A stretch of DNA of 64,000 nt, taken from contig NW_023603184.1 in the NCBI RefSeq assembly GCF_014898055.3, positions 118,596,615 to 118,660,614 of the forward strand, given 5' to 3'. Under the pieces are notes generated by a model. The model was not told where the DNA came from, made no database searches, and was given only the letters and a program-made list of their open reading frames with translations. The DNA is from Talpa occidentalis. Lineage: Eukaryota > Chordata > Mammalia > Eulipotyphla > Talpidae. The translations under genes and the position numbers were made by a program. The first letter of the stretch is position 1; every line of letters starts with the position of its first letter. This document shows, piece by piece, positions 36,688 to 48,983 of the stretch.

Positions 36688-36734
<47 letters not shown>
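36640..36734. repeat. (CTGT)n(CTAT)n and (CA)n microsatellites
   Basis: Short CTGT and CTAT runs at about 36646-36670 are followed by about 20 CA units at 36694-36734, all inside the antisense L1 3' UTR. Confidence 0.97.
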
Positions 36735-36736
<2 letters not shown>

Positions 36737-36900
36737 CATTGTCTCCATTCATTCATTTGTCCTTTGACACTTAAGCTGTTTCCATAACTTAGCTATTGTA
36801 AGTAGTGCTGAGAAGAAAACCGGAGTACAGATAGCCCTTCAAGTTAGTGTTTTTGGATTTGTCAGGCAGATACCTAAGAATGAGTATGCTGAATTTTACA

Positions 36901-37554
36901 GTAGATTGTTTTATAATGTTTTGTGAAACATAACACTGATTTTAATAATCATTACATTTGTAAAAGTGGATAAAATATGAATTAAATATAAAATTGTAAA
37001 AAATTAACAACAAAAGTCAATTTAAAATAATAAACCTAGTCTATTTTCTTTTTATAATCTGCATTTCTTTTCAAAACTATTTTTATGAAAAGTACAATAC
37101 CAGAAAATTAAAATCCTATTAAAATATTGAGTTCTATAATTCCAAAATAAAGGTGATTGTTACAAAGTATCTTTACAGTATTATGCTTTAATATAAAATA
37201 TTTACTTTTCATCTATTTTATCTCTAAAAAGTTTATCAAAATGGTTTATTTAATGTTATAGCAATTTGTCAAAAAAGAGAGGAAACATGAAATCAAACTA
37301 TAAATAATTCCATTTATAACTATCCAATTTTAAAAACAGCTTGACAATTAGTAATAATAATAATTGAAATGATTGCAGTTATGTATTTTTAACAGAAGTT
37401 TAAGTACAATTTTCCATAAAATGATTAAAAACATTTTATAAAAACTGAGTGGATAGAAATTGGTGTAATTAAATAAACTTGTGAATTAATTTTTAAAAAG
37501 GAAGACATTTGGAAATTTGCTGCTAAATCACTTTATAAAATTAAAATTTTGCTG
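36901..37554. other. Unassigned AT-rich sequence
   Basis: Very AT-rich, with no named repeat and no frame of interest. Confidence 0.5.
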
Positions 37555-37712
37555 GTTTGTGGGGGTGGCAGATCAAGGGAAGCATGGTGGCAGATGGAGG
37601 GTGAGGATCACAATACAACGTATACAGATGCTGAGTTCTATTCCCGTATAATACCTGAAACCTATACATAGTTTCAAACCAATGTCACTTCAATAAACAT
37701 TTTGTTTCAAAA
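37555..37712 (+). mobile_element. Old L1 3' terminus
   Basis: 'gtggcagatggagggtgaggatcacaatac', 'gtatacagatgctgagttctattcc', 'tacctgaaacctatacatag' and 'tgtcacttcaataaacatt' match the terminal block of L1M 3' UTRs (GTGGTGATCATTTTGCAATGTATAC...ACACCTGAAACTAATATAATG...TCAATAAAA). It is about 150 bp long, and 5' truncation is extreme. Confidence 0.72.
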
Positions 37713-38384
37713 AGATACTGCTGACAATTTAAGAATGTTTTGATTGGATTGGAAGTTTCTTTCACCCTAAAATCAGGAAACAGAATTTGTAAAGAAAAAA
37801 TACTTTAAAATATAGTAGAATACCAATATTTAAAAATATGTATTTTCCAAAGAAATGGAGAAAAAAAAAGTTATGTTTATCAGGAAACATTTTCTCTGAT
37901 AAAATGTAGACGAAAGATAGAGATATGTTGGTACCCCTAAGACAAAGGAACAAAATTTAATTTTTTTTTCCAAATTGCCTTACATATGAGATTTTATTTC
38001 CCATCAGTTTTTTTACTTACATGCATCAAATCAATTATTCAGCTTTTCATTTAAAACTAAGTCCCATTTCTGTGGTAGGTGCGGAGATTAGACACTGGGA
38101 AAAACATTTATGCCACCCTCTGAGAATTTACAGACCAATGAGAAGAGTAAAATCATAGTTTTTAGAACCTTTCTCCTTCCATTCTGGTAACCATGGGTCT
38201 TATAGCCCAAAGTTTATTTTTTGTCTTATTTAGTTCATCTGTTTGTTTGCTCTATATGCCACATATATGTGAAATCATGTGGCACTTGTGTTTCTCTCTC
38301 TGACTTATTTCCCTAAGCATAATTCTATCTAGATCCATCCTTATTGTTGTAGTATTTCATTATTTTTATAGATGAATAATATGC

Positions 38385-38825
38385 CACTGTGTGTGTCTCT
38401 GTGTACATATACATGTAAGTATACATGTATGCACACATGATCTTCTCAACTGTGTGTATATCTGTGTCTATGTATACATGTAAGTACAGGTATACATACA
38501 CACAGTGGAATATTATACACACACACACATATACCATATATTCTTTATCCATTCATCAGTCAATGGGTTGTTTTCATGTATATATACACCCAGAGACACA
38601 CACAGTGGAATATTATACACATATATACACACTCATACATATATATGTACATATGTATGTATATATACATATATGTGTATATATATACACATTTGAGTGT
38701 ATATATGTGTATAATATTCCACTGTGTGTCTCTGTATATGGTATATATATGTATATGGCATATATATCTTCTTTATATGGTATATATATCTTTATATGGT
38801 GTGTGTATATATATATATATATAAA
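38385..38825. repeat. Complex (TA/TG/CA) repeat with an internal inverted repeat
   Basis: Interspersed GTAT, CATA and TA runs contain copies of an L1-derived word (GTGGAATATTATACAC and its complement) in both orientations. The arms at 38591-38635 and 38694-38734 are near-perfect inverted repeats around a loop of about 58 bp. A duplicate of the 'ttctttatccattcatcagtcaatgggttg' L1 block lies at 38540-38575, a second time at 38845-38875. Confidence 0.93.
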
Positions 38826-38980
38826 GAAGATTTATATACCATATCTTCTTTATCCATTCATCAGCCAATGGGTTGTGTTTTCAGTTGTTGGCTATTATAA
38901 CCAGCGCTGTAATAAACTTGGTCCTGCATATATCTCTTTGAATTATTGTTTCTGCACTCTTCAGGTAAATACCCAGAAGC

Positions 38981-39022
38981 AGTTAAATGGATTGTATGGA
39001 ATTAAATGGATTGTATGGAATT
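38981..39022. repeat. Two-copy 20-bp tandem repeat within L1
   Basis: TTAAATGGATTGTATGGAAT is repeated twice in tandem at the L1 'tggaattgctggatcatatgg' position. Confidence 0.9.
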
Positions 39023-39734
39023 TCTATTTTTAGTTTTTTGAGGACTCTCTGTATGGCTTTTATTATGGCTGTACAGATTTGCACTCTCATCTTTCACTCC
39101 ACATCCTCTCCAAGAACACTTGTTCTTGTCTTTTGGATAATAAACATTTTCACAGTTATTAGGTGATATAGCCATGTTTTTTGATTTTTCATCACTATTT
39201 AAAGTGATGCAGGAAAAACATGGATCTTAGTAATAAACTTAGTGATAAACTGAAAATACATAATAATTAGCCTATATTAAATGTAGTTCTAAAGTTGATT
39301 CTTATATTTACTACAGGATATTATCACTTGGGTTATTTCATTTTGTCTTCACTGTGCCTTGAGAGCTTTTTTTTCAATGATATAAATCATATTTCTTCCA
39401 CCATGCACTTAGAAAAATCATATTAAGAACTTACAATAGTAAGAAATAACAAAAGGCAACACTAGGTCAGAAAATAAGTTAAATATTCCAACTTCCCTGT
39501 GTCACTACATACCCTGCAATTTTAAATTTTGATCTAGGTTTTAGCATAGATGTTGAGAAGATCACATGACTGTGACCTCCAATGACTAGTTCACTCATAT
39601 TCACTTTCCAGTTTGCTATTTGATTACTGAATCTAAGATCTGTAAGATTCTTGGAATGAAAAGACTATCCACTCCATCACTCCCATCTGTCTTTACTAAG
39701 AATTTTCAGTACACATGCATTAGATCATACAGTC

Positions 39735-39890
39735 GTTGTGCCAATATATTTTGCTTAAATTATCTCATTAAGTCCTTACAATGGTCTGATGGATAAGATT
39801 CAATTAATATGCTCATTTTACAGAAAATGATCATTAGACCTTGAAAGAAATTAAGAAATTTCCCCAAAGTAACAGAAAACAGGAAAAGTT
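39735..39890 (+). repeat. MIR fragment
   Basis: 'ttaaattatctcattaagtccttacaatg', 'attaatatgctcattttacagaaaatgatcattagacc' and 'gaaattaagaaatttccccaaagtaac' match the MIR 3' core (TTATCTCATTTAATCCTCACAACAACC...CCCATTTTACAGATGAGGAAACTGAGGC...TAAGTAACTTGCCCAAGGTCAC) in order. Confidence 0.83.
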
Positions 39891-39899
39891 GTCTGACAC

Positions 39900-42242
39900 T
39901 AAGATCAAGAAAAGATGGGTAGAGTTCATTCCCTCATTAAGCTTTTTTGAAAAAAAAAGTATGATTCACAGCTTTCTTGTACATCTGTAAATTTATCTGT
40001 TCAAAATTCTGTTCCATGCTTTCATTGGTGTCAGTGAGAAGAAACAGAGGGATAAGATCTCTGCAGTAAGAACCCAATGGGATTTTCAGTTAAAGCCTTC
40101 CTGACATTCAAAAGGTACAAAGGTTATCACAGTTCACACTGAGATACTTGCTATTAACTTCGCCCAAGCCTTAACTCAGGGGAATTTACAGGGTTGTAGG
40201 AAAATCTACTCATTCACATTTCAAATTGTGTAGAAAAAAAGATGGTAAGGGAATTAATGCAAACCACATAGTACAATTTTAGAAAGAAGACTAACAAGAA
40301 ATGACATGAAAAAGAATTTCTTGGTAGTAGGAACAATTATAATTTTTGTTTTAAAGGTGTTCAATAAGAAAAGAGAAAGCAAAGCATTTTCCATATTCAC
40401 CTCAGTAAACTTTAGCAACTGTTAATATTTTGCTATACTCGATCCATCTATTTTTGCCTCTACTGAAGTATTATAAAGTATATCATATACAACCAAGATA
40501 TAAGATAGATATCTTACCCTAAATTGTACTAATAAAGACAAATATGTAGAAATGCTTACCTAAGGACAAATCCAGACACTTGCTGACTCTGCTAAGGCAT
40601 CCTACACGCAGCTTAACTACTAAGAGAAAAGATTCTTATAAACTTGCTAATGACCTGTTTCTAAGGGTAGGAGAGGAATACTTTTTTTTTTCTGGTTTTC
40701 TGTGCTTAACATAGATTGTTCTATCAATTTAATAACTGTCACTTTGAAGGGCTAATATGCTGACTTTGAAGAAGTAAACTTGTGAAATAAAGAAGGATAT
40801 TATGTATAGACAAAGTATGGATTTCAAATAGAGATGTTAAATCCCTATTTTGCAACTGATGCCTCTCTCAGCATCCTTCTGCGTCTATAATGAAGAAAGA
40901 ACATACATGGTGCAACAGTACGAAGGCCACCCTTTCAAAATAAGACACTTGCTTTGATATGTACTGTGGAAGGGATAAGAGAGAGTGCCAGGTGGAAATA
41001 ATGGCAAGAAGGTGTGGAATAAAAGGTCAGTTTAAAAACACAACACCACCACCAAAACAAAAAACAAAAAACCAACACCAACACTTCCTATGACACAGTC
41101 CTGCTACAAGCAGCTCTTTATGCCATAACTTCCTAGAGTTTAGAACATTACAGAATACGTTTCCTAAGTACAACGCATGAAAGATAATCTATTATGAAAT
41201 AGTTTGAATGTATTTTTCCATATGCTTAATTGTTTTTGCTTTACTTGTATCTTATAGTTACCTGTAACTGAATATATAATGCATTTTGAAAAACTTTGAC
41301 AAATACTCTGAAAATTTTGGCATTACACTAAAACATCTGTTCCAGATTCAGAATTATTTAGTTTAATTATTTTTGTTGTTATTAGGAGCATTTGAGGACT
41401 TGAAAACATCTTCAGTTTGTCTTTTATTTTCTAACACTATCCTCACCTTGTTGGTAACCTCCAGTACCAGAATCATGCCTCAGGGAATCTAACATTAACA
41501 GGTAAATATGTAATTATAATCAGTATAAAAAGCAGAAAAAATTCTAAATGTTGATATTTTTTTCTAGTCAGAGCTGAAGCTCTAGCAGTTCTATAGAATG
41601 TATAGATTTAAGAGTTAAGAGTGTTGACACTTTCATTTGCATGCCAGCATTTTTTATTCAATCATCCTGGGTAATTTTAAGTTTTTTTTTTATAATTTCA
41701 TATGTACTCCTTCCTTGGGAAATGATAAATGACCTTCTTTTTATTTTGTATATTATCATCAGCAATGACTGTTTGTCTTATAATATCGATTTTATATATT
41801 TTATAGCCTTTACCAGAAGGATGTAGTCATATATTAGAATTAATTTATATTTATGAAACTAATTTGTACTATTTCATAGCTTAAAAAGCATGTTAGTTTT
41901 TAAAACTAGTAAAAAAAAAACTTGACAAAAAGCTGCTGTTTGTTGTAAATTTTATAGCTATGTTTCTCAGAACTCAGAGAGTCATTAAATTAATACAAAA
42001 TTTGTAACATATCAGGATTTGGGGGCAAAGATGAACTCTTAGGGATTCTGAGGCAGATACTTTGCTTTGTTTCCATCATTTCAGATCAAGGCTATAATAA
42101 GGGCCAAGAACTCCTGACTTCAAAATTCTGACAATGCTAGCATGAGATAAACCTTTAAGAGATACCTCAGACTCTTTGGTAAAGAATGACAGGGTTTGTC
42201 AAACTGACTGATTATGAGCCCCAATTAATCTTACTTTTCTTT
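39900..42242. other. Unassigned sequence
   Basis: No gene or named repeat. A C/A-rich low-complexity patch lies at 41038-41085 (ACCACC, AAAACA units). The 61-codon hydrophobic frame at 41641-41826 reflects a T-rich composition. Confidence 0.5.
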
Positions 42243-42292
<50 letters not shown>

Positions 42293-42293
42293 T
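42243..42293. repeat. (TA)n tract
   Basis: About 25 TA units with one phase break (TATTATA) near the centre, nearly self-complementary over its whole length. Confidence 0.98.
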
Positions 42294-42509
42294 ACATCAT
42301 TCTTCATTTTTGTACAATGTATGATTTCCCCGTGAAATTCTACCACTAATTTCACGCATGCACCATCACCATAGTCCCTTGTACTCTACTTTTCAAACAA
42401 CATGTTCACTCCTAGGTTTTAAAATTTTAAGTGAACAGTTTTAATCAGTGGGAAGTTGTGGCTGAGATTTGTTGACTAGTTTATATATATAAATGCAGTT
42501 CTTGTAATA

Positions 42510-42620
42510 CTGGAGACAATTTACCCCATTCACAGACAGAAATATCAAGGCCCAGTCTCAGAGCTAAAATAAGACTGGACTTGGATATCAGCTCAGATCT
42601 GCCCAATTTAAGTTATTGCA
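42510..42620 (+). repeat. Possible MIR fragment
   Basis: 'caatttaccccattcacagacagaaatatcaaggccc' followed by 'tcagagctaaaataagactggacttgg' resembles the MIR 'CCCATTTTACAGATGAGGAAACTGAGGC...CAGAGCTGG' segment. Weak. Confidence 0.42.
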
Positions 42621-43594
42621 TCATGCAATAGATTTGATTTTGTCACAAGTTAACCTTGTGTTATTCTATGAATATATACCATTGATCTCATGAGATTATA
42701 TCTAAGAGATTCAACACAACCTGGGAAAAGGAGAATACGGATAGTGGTGTGTGTGATGATGAGGAAGTTCAATAGTAAGAATTAAGCTGAAGACTATATT
42801 AATGATATTTATGCCATATGTAGCATAGAGTCATTGGAAAATTTGCACAGAGGAATGACATAATAGGTTTTTATTTTTAAAAATTTCTTCAGTAGCAAAT
42901 AGAAGAAACAGTATCATATGGGGGCAAAGCTAGAAGAAACAGCAGTAAGGAGACTCTTGTTCTCATGCAAAGGAAGAAGGATGTTGTGTTAACTAGTTGT
43001 CAACAGTGTCAATGAATATTTCAGAGAGACTACACTTAAGGGTATCATGAAGGATAAAGGGAAAAATGAGTATCACAGTTGATATCTAGTGATTTTAATC
43101 GGTTCCTTCTAGGAAAATGTGTCCCTTTAGCTAAGACATAGCAAGAACAGAATTATGTTTCTGTTTTATCTAAGCTCTTAGAAAAACAGTTTATTTTGTG
43201 GATTTAGAAATACTGTGAATAGAACTGAATATGAATCCAACTTGAGAAATCTAGAAAGCAGTATGCAGTGTGCCCTCTTTCCAGTTGTAATGCTGCCAGC
43301 TGCCACTGCAGGCTTCCCATCAGTGGAGGCCTGAGTTGGAGGAAGGGGAACCATCAATATTCAACTAAATAAAGTATTTTGAAAAATATCAAGTATGCTG
43401 TCCAGATATTACACTGGCACATCGATTGTGACATCACCAAATTATAGGGCTATTCCTTACTTAAAATTAACAGTTTTTACTGGAGTTTTCAGCAAGGAAA
43501 CAAGATTACTCTAACTGGGTAAAGTTGATACACAGAGAGAATGACATAAATTGAGCTTTCATCATCATAAGCTTGTCACATCTGTTAAAAGATG

Positions 43595-44042
43595 TAGCCC
43601 TAGGTCATCTCTCCTTCCTCAGAACATAGCTGTCTTTGGATTCCTAAAATTCACTAAACTCTACCTTATAGTAGGATATTTGCACAAATTATTTCCTCAG
43701 CCAGGACTGTTCTTTCCCTGATCACTTGCATGGTTGCTCCCTTCTGAGAATTCAGTATGGATTAGAGCTTAGGGCTCTGCATTGGTTTTCCCTACTTCCT
43801 GTCACATAGATAAAAAGACAGATGAAGAAGGAGATGAGCAGAGAGACTCAATGTCTGACCCATTTGCATATGGCACATCACATTTTGTAAATACGTGTTT
43901 ACTTATTACTGTCAGCCTTCTCCAGGGGACTAGAAGAGTCTCATGATAGTGGGGACTTTGCCTTTTCACATGTACTGTACACTCAACACCAAGCTCAGTA
44001 CTCATGGCCACTCATTAGGTACTTATGGAACAAAAGAATAAA
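43595..44042 (+). mobile_element. L2 3' end fragment
   Basis: Blocks in order: 'cctcagccaggactgttctttccctgatcacttgcatggttgctccc', 'ccttctccaggggactagaagagtctcatgatagtggggactttgcc', and 'gctcagtactcatggccactcattaggtacttatgg...aataaata'. They parallel the L2 3' terminal region (CTCTTCCCCCAGATATTCGCATGGCT...CTAGAATGTAAGCTCCATGAGGGCAGGGAC...GCCTGGCACATAGTAGGTGCTCAATAAATA). An ancient copy. The minus-strand frame at 43802-44011 is not a gene. Confidence 0.8.
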
Positions 44043-44569
44043 TATACTGGCATGTATATTGAATCACTATAAAACTTGTAAAACAATTTCCCAGTAATAA
44101 CAAAAATTGAATAAATTATAGCATATACAGATACTAGAATATTAGGGTGTCACTAATAAACATAATTAAAGTATTTTCTATGACTATGGGAAATGTTAAA
44201 AATATAATAATATGCAAATATCCAGGATATAATATTACAAATAAATTAAGGCCAAGAACTTATATATTACCCTGTCTTTATGTGATACTACTATGAATAA
44301 AATATGCATAGTGATATATTAAAATAAATTCTTAATTTAATTATGAGACTGAGATAATAAAATTTGTATATATTATAAAACCATGGTTTATAAAGATTAA
44401 TAAGTTGGACATCAAATTACAAGAAAATAGCAATGTTAATGTGAATCCAAGTATGACTTGAAAATTCATGCTCTTCACTAATAAACTAAATTGTAACATA
44501 TTAGCAGAGAGTACTTTTGTTTGGGAGGAGGAATTCTTTTTTAAATTTCATAAATTTTTCTTAATGGTT

Positions 44570-44698
44570 AAATATTATATTATATTATATTTCAAAAATG
44601 ATTTTTCAGAAATTTTATATAAGTAAAATTATATAAAATTATATAAAATTATATAAGTAAAATTTTATATAAGTAAAATTTATATAAGTAAAATTGGC
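44570..44698. repeat. AT minisatellite, unit ATATAAGTAAAATT
   Basis: Irregular tandem array of TATATAAGTAAAATT and ATATAAAATT units (at least seven), preceded by a short TATTA run. Confidence 0.93.
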
Positions 44699-45312
44699 AT
44701 TATATAGAATTTAGGTGGCTGCCATTACAAATTAACCTCTGTATATGCTACATGTGTTTACCATCAAAAGTCTTTTAAATAAAAGGAAAAAATATTATTC
44801 CTGAATTTTGTTTATAAATGTAAAGGTAGTTATAGTTTCATGATTATTTTGCTTCCTTGCAATGGATAACCTTTTAAAATGTGATAATGTTAACATTGAC
44901 AATAACTATTTTAATTGCTCTAACCTATCATTTCAACTATTCAGTTTGAAAAGATAAAGTTATTTCAGGAATTATGCTCAAATTTAGATTTACTTTTCTT
45001 TATTTTTAATTTCAAGATTAGAAGGAGGTTTATTATAGGAAGCAAGTGTTGATCCAAACCTTTAAGAATAAACAAATGTATGCTTTTCAAAATACGTGTA
45101 GTATTCATTTAAATATTGAAGTTTTTATATTTCAGTTTATATAAATGCAACTCATATGCCCTTTTCTTAAGAAGTATACACTGAAAAAATTAAAGATAAA
45201 GGAATTAGATATATCCATTTCCCTCAAAAATTTCAGAACATATATATATATACATATATACAATATATTCTTAGATACTATGTATCATGTATATGCAGTT
45301 TAAAAGTGTCAG
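44699..45312. other. Unassigned sequence
   Basis: AT-rich, with a (TA)-type patch at 45238-45265 directly before the L1 insertion. No gene is seen. Confidence 0.5.
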
Positions 45313-45327
45313 TGGATGTACTTGTAT

Positions 45328-46269
45328 TAGTGTAATGTTGGCTTCATAGAACGTGTTAGGTATTATACCTTCCTTCTCAATTTTTTGGAAGAGTTTGTGA
45401 AGGATAGGTACCAATTCGTCTCTGAATGTTTGGTAGAATTCATTTGTAAATCCATCAGGTCCTGGGCTTTTGTTTTTGGGGAGGTTTTTGATTACCATTT
45501 CAATTTCGCTAATTGTAATTGGTCTGTTTAGGTGTTCTATTTCTTCTTTATCTAGCTTTGGGTGATTGTAGAGTTGTAGGAATTTGTCCATCTCCTCTAG
45601 ATTGTTAAACTTGTTTCCATATAACTGTTCATAGTAGTTATTAATAATTCTTTTGATTTCTGCTGTGTCCGTTGTGATTTCTCCTCTTTCATTTATTATC
45701 CTATTTATTTGTGCTTTCTCCCTTTTTGCCCTTGTGAGCCTGGCAAGGGGTTTATCTATTTTATTTATTTTTTCGAAGAACCAGCTCTTGGTTTCATTGA
45801 TCGATCATATCCTGGGGCACAAGACAAACATCAACAGATACACCAAGATTGAAATCATACCAACCATCTTTTCTGACCATGAAGGCATCAAACTAGAAAT
45901 AAACCATAAAGAGAAGGCAAGGTATTCTCCTACCTCGTGGAGATTGAAACCCACACTACTGGAAGTCCACTGGACTAACGAGGAGATAAAAGAAGAAATT
46001 AAAAAATTCTTTGAATTGAATGACAAGGAGGACACCAATTTCCTAAATGTATGGGATGCAGCAAAAGCAGTAATAAGAGGAAAATATATAGCAATAGATG
46101 CTCACATCAAGAAACAAGAAAGAACTCAAAGAAACAACCTAATCTCGAAACTCAAAGATCTAGAAAAAGAACAACAAAAAAGCCCCAAAACCAGTAGAAG
46201 AAAAGAAATAATAAAAACCAAAGCAGAAATAAATGAAATCGAAACTAAAAAAACAATCCAAAAGATCAA
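45328..46269 (-). mobile_element. Internal L1 ORF2 fragment with 5' inversion
   Basis: Two ORF2 pieces in opposite orientation. The minus strand from about 45801 down to 45328 encodes the segment from [13 protein letters not shown] through [23 protein letters not shown] and EANITLI (start of the reverse transcriptase domain). The plus strand from about 45802 to 46269 encodes the segment immediately upstream (YTKIEIIPTIFSDH through KKTIQKIN). Joined in L1 order the two meet without a gap, as in twin-primed insertions. A 15-bp direct repeat (TGGATGTACTTGTAT) flanks the element at 45313-45327 and 46270-46284. There is no L1 3' end or poly(A): the sequence stops mid-ORF2. Confidence 0.93.
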
Positions 46270-46284
46270 TGGATGTACTTGTAT

Positions 46285-48000
46285 ATATAATAATGCTAAA
46301 GCAAATGAGGCAGAATTTAAGCAATTCAAGCTCTGAAAAAGAGGGTATATGAGATTTCATGTAGTATTCTTGAAAAATTTTTGAAAGAAGTTTAAAATTA
46401 CTCAAAATAAAAAGTCATAAAATAAAACTTATAAACGATACCATGATAGTAGCTCAATAATTCTCTTTGCTCTAAAGAAAATCACAATATCATTTCTCTC
46501 CTTGGAATGACTAGCTGAATATTTTACTCAAAATTTCAGGAAAAAAGTAAATAGTATCTTGCTCCAAGCATGATTTTTAAAAATCAGGAAAGTATTAAAA
46601 GAAAATTATCAGACTTATAAACTTTTCTGAAGGCATATTCATATTAACTCATCTATCATCTCACAACAAATTATAAATTATTTTCATTATTAGTCAAAAG
46701 TAATTCACAAATTCACTATATGTAGTATCTTCATTAGATTATATGTAAATGTATATTTTTGAAAAGTAAATAAAATGAATTGCATGAGTTTTTTTTATAT
46801 AGATATGACTTGGAAGATCTTGAAAATATGCCCTTAAGGAACAACCTACTTAGAAGATTTCTAAATGACACATCCACCTGTCAGTTATTCCATTTTATTA
46901 TTATCTTATTTAATAAGGTTTGGAACAATTTGATTATGATTAACAATGTATAGATTAAAATTATTATGAGGTAGTTACCTAATATCTTATTTTGGAAACA
47001 CCTACAATATTTCTCTGGATTCTATTCCATCATGATCAATTACTGCTAAAATCACCTATATTTCTGTTATTTAAATCACTATTTTCTTTTAGTTTGTCAG
47101 ATTTTATCAAACAGGTATATTACAGGTTAAAATGCCATAAATCATTAAATAAATAGCAGGAAAATAAATATTCTATCATAAAACTCTTACATTGGCTGTT
47201 TAATACTGCTTTTTGTCTATCAGTCATGAAACAACATTCTTACAAAATGAATCCTACTTCAAAATCTACTTTTTTTTTGATGTTTGGTTGGAGAATAATG
47301 GAAACAGAAATCTTTTACAATGACAGGCATTTAAAAATTTGGATTTCAAATAAAAGAAAAAAACAATATGTAGAAAAATGTAGTTGCAAAAGGAAATATA
47401 TAAATGTTCGTTCAGCAAAGAAATTATATGGCCAAACAATTTAGACTTAAATTTTTAAGAAAAATCTACCTATAATTTAAAGTTGATTTTTCCTCAGTTA
47501 TGCCCTTTATGTTGTGTTGACTTCAATCCATTCAATTAGATTTTTTCAGTTGTACCTGCAGTATTTAAAATCTGCCTATTTCTTTTTTACTTCCTTAAAA
47601 AAATTACTCAAAGACTAAGTCTCAGAATTTGTAGTGACAGTACAACAGAATACATTATTTGAATTATTTCTATATTCCAGAGTAGCAATCTCCAGTTATC
47701 TATTTATAACAAACTCATCAGTTATTTCCTCCCAGATATTTTAACTTCACTTTAAACAGACTTTTTTGGTACCACTATAACTCCTCTGTTGAGAGACATA
47801 GGTGAATCTATTTTAATGCACAATGACTTGTGTTTTTAGTGTACAGAATACTGCTATGGAGAATTGTGATAGAAACTGCAATTTGAGAATGTCTGTTACA
47901 GAGCCTCATAACCTATTTAACTCATCATCTAAGCCTAGTGATTTCTGGGAATTTTTCACTATATTTTTAATGTATTTTTATTATGTATATTGTTTCTTTA
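46285..48000. other. Unassigned sequence
   Basis: AT-rich. The frame at 47226-47444 is Lys-rich without a domain. Nothing else is recognised. Confidence 0.5.
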
Positions 48001-48004
48001 TATG

Positions 48005-48090
48005 TACTTCTATTTCATCATATATTCCTATTTCACTATATATGTTTTCCTATTTCATTATATATTTCCTATTTCATTATATATGTACAA
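48005..48090. repeat. Minisatellite, unit CCTATTTCATTATATAT
   Basis: Four degenerate tandem units of TTTCCTATTTCATTATATAT (one with a C or G variant) form a 17-20-bp period array. Confidence 0.92.
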
Positions 48091-48812
48091 CAAAGAAAGG
48101 AACATTATTCCAAGGTAAAAACTAAAAATATGTTTGAATTACTGAGTCTTTGATACTGTGACTACTACAACATTTATTTCTTCTGCAACTATTTTTTCCA
48201 AATATGTCAAGCTTAAAGAAACCATAATCATCAGAATTGCAATGACTTTTCATTTAACCAGGATATTGACTGATAGTTGGAGATAGAAGTCAGGTGAAAA
48301 CAAAACTGGTGGGAATGGTATAAAATATTGACTCCATTTAAAACACAGACAATCTAGGTGATGAAATACACCAGGAAACATTATTTCCTCTTGCTTATTA
48401 GATCCTTCTCCATCATTTATCTGTTACTCTTCTTTCCAGCAAATGGACCTAAAATAGCCTCAGGAGCTCAGTTACTACCCAATTTCATTATAAATAAGAT
48501 TCATAATAATGGCAATTTTCCACAAGTCCCATGATTTTGTTTGAATATGTGAAACTATTTAGAAGATGAATTATAACAACCATCTATTCAGAGATCTTCA
48601 AAGGCAAAAAATGTGTTCCTAACCTTTTTTACTTAAGCCACTAGTTTTTTTTTTTTCTATGCCATTTGCAAACTGAATCAAAGAAGAGGTTTTGACAGTG
48701 ATTTTCATGAAGTTTTACTCATCTTAATGGTACTTAAGAAAAATACTTTAAAGATAAACAAGAAAAAGAAAAAGTTCACTGTTACATTTCTTTTGCAGTC
48801 AAAAGATTATCG
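48091..48812. other. Unassigned sequence
   Basis: AT-rich sequence with no recognised element. Confidence 0.5.
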
Positions 48813-48823
48813 TCATTCTATTT

Positions 48824-48887
48824 TTTTAAAGATTTATTTATTTATTCATACAAGAACTGGGATACAGGGCAGAGGTTCGTGTGTGTG

Positions 48888-48983
<96 letters not shown>

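Larger units (their letters stand above)
35965..36900 (-). mobile_element. Old L1 3' end and 3' UTR, antisense, split by a SINE
   Basis: Starts at the complement of an L1 3' end ('attttattgaggtagcatttgtttacaatg'). It continues with 'cacatgagtgaaataatctggtg', is interrupted by the SINE at 36245-36511, and resumes with 'tgatttactttgtttagttagcataaccccttccag', 'ttccatccatgtttacacaaatgg', 'gatgagtagtattccattttgtgtgt', and 'tagctattgtaagtagtgctgag'. A (CA)n tract lies in the 'attccattgtatata' variable zone. Diverged, non-coding. Confidence 0.9.
38150..39175 (-). mobile_element. Old L1 3' UTR, antisense, with scrambled microsatellite core
   Basis: The left part has 'cacatatatgtgaaatcatgtggcacttgtgtttctctctctgacttatttcc'-type L1 3' UTR complement. 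The right part has 'cttctttatccattcatcagccaatgggttg', 'ggctattataaccagcgctgtaataaac', 'aggtaaatacccagaagcag' and 'acttgttcttgtcttttggataat'. Between them, at 38385-38825, AT/GT/CA microsatellite has expanded and rearranged. The 202-codon Tyr/Ile/His-rich frame at 38425-39033 is an artefact of this. Confidence 0.9.

Noticed and set aside
38425..39033. A 202-codon open frame rich in Tyr, Ile and His
   Set aside because: It is translated TA/CA/GT microsatellite and antisense L1 3' UTR; no domain and extreme composition.
42243..42293. (TA)n as a replication origin or matrix attachment site
   Set aside because: Composition alone is not evidence in a mammalian genome.
45271..45591. Reverse-transcriptase-like protein as a host gene or retron
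   Set aside because: The sequence is L1 ORF2 ([20 protein letters not shown]), truncated and inverted, with target-site duplications.
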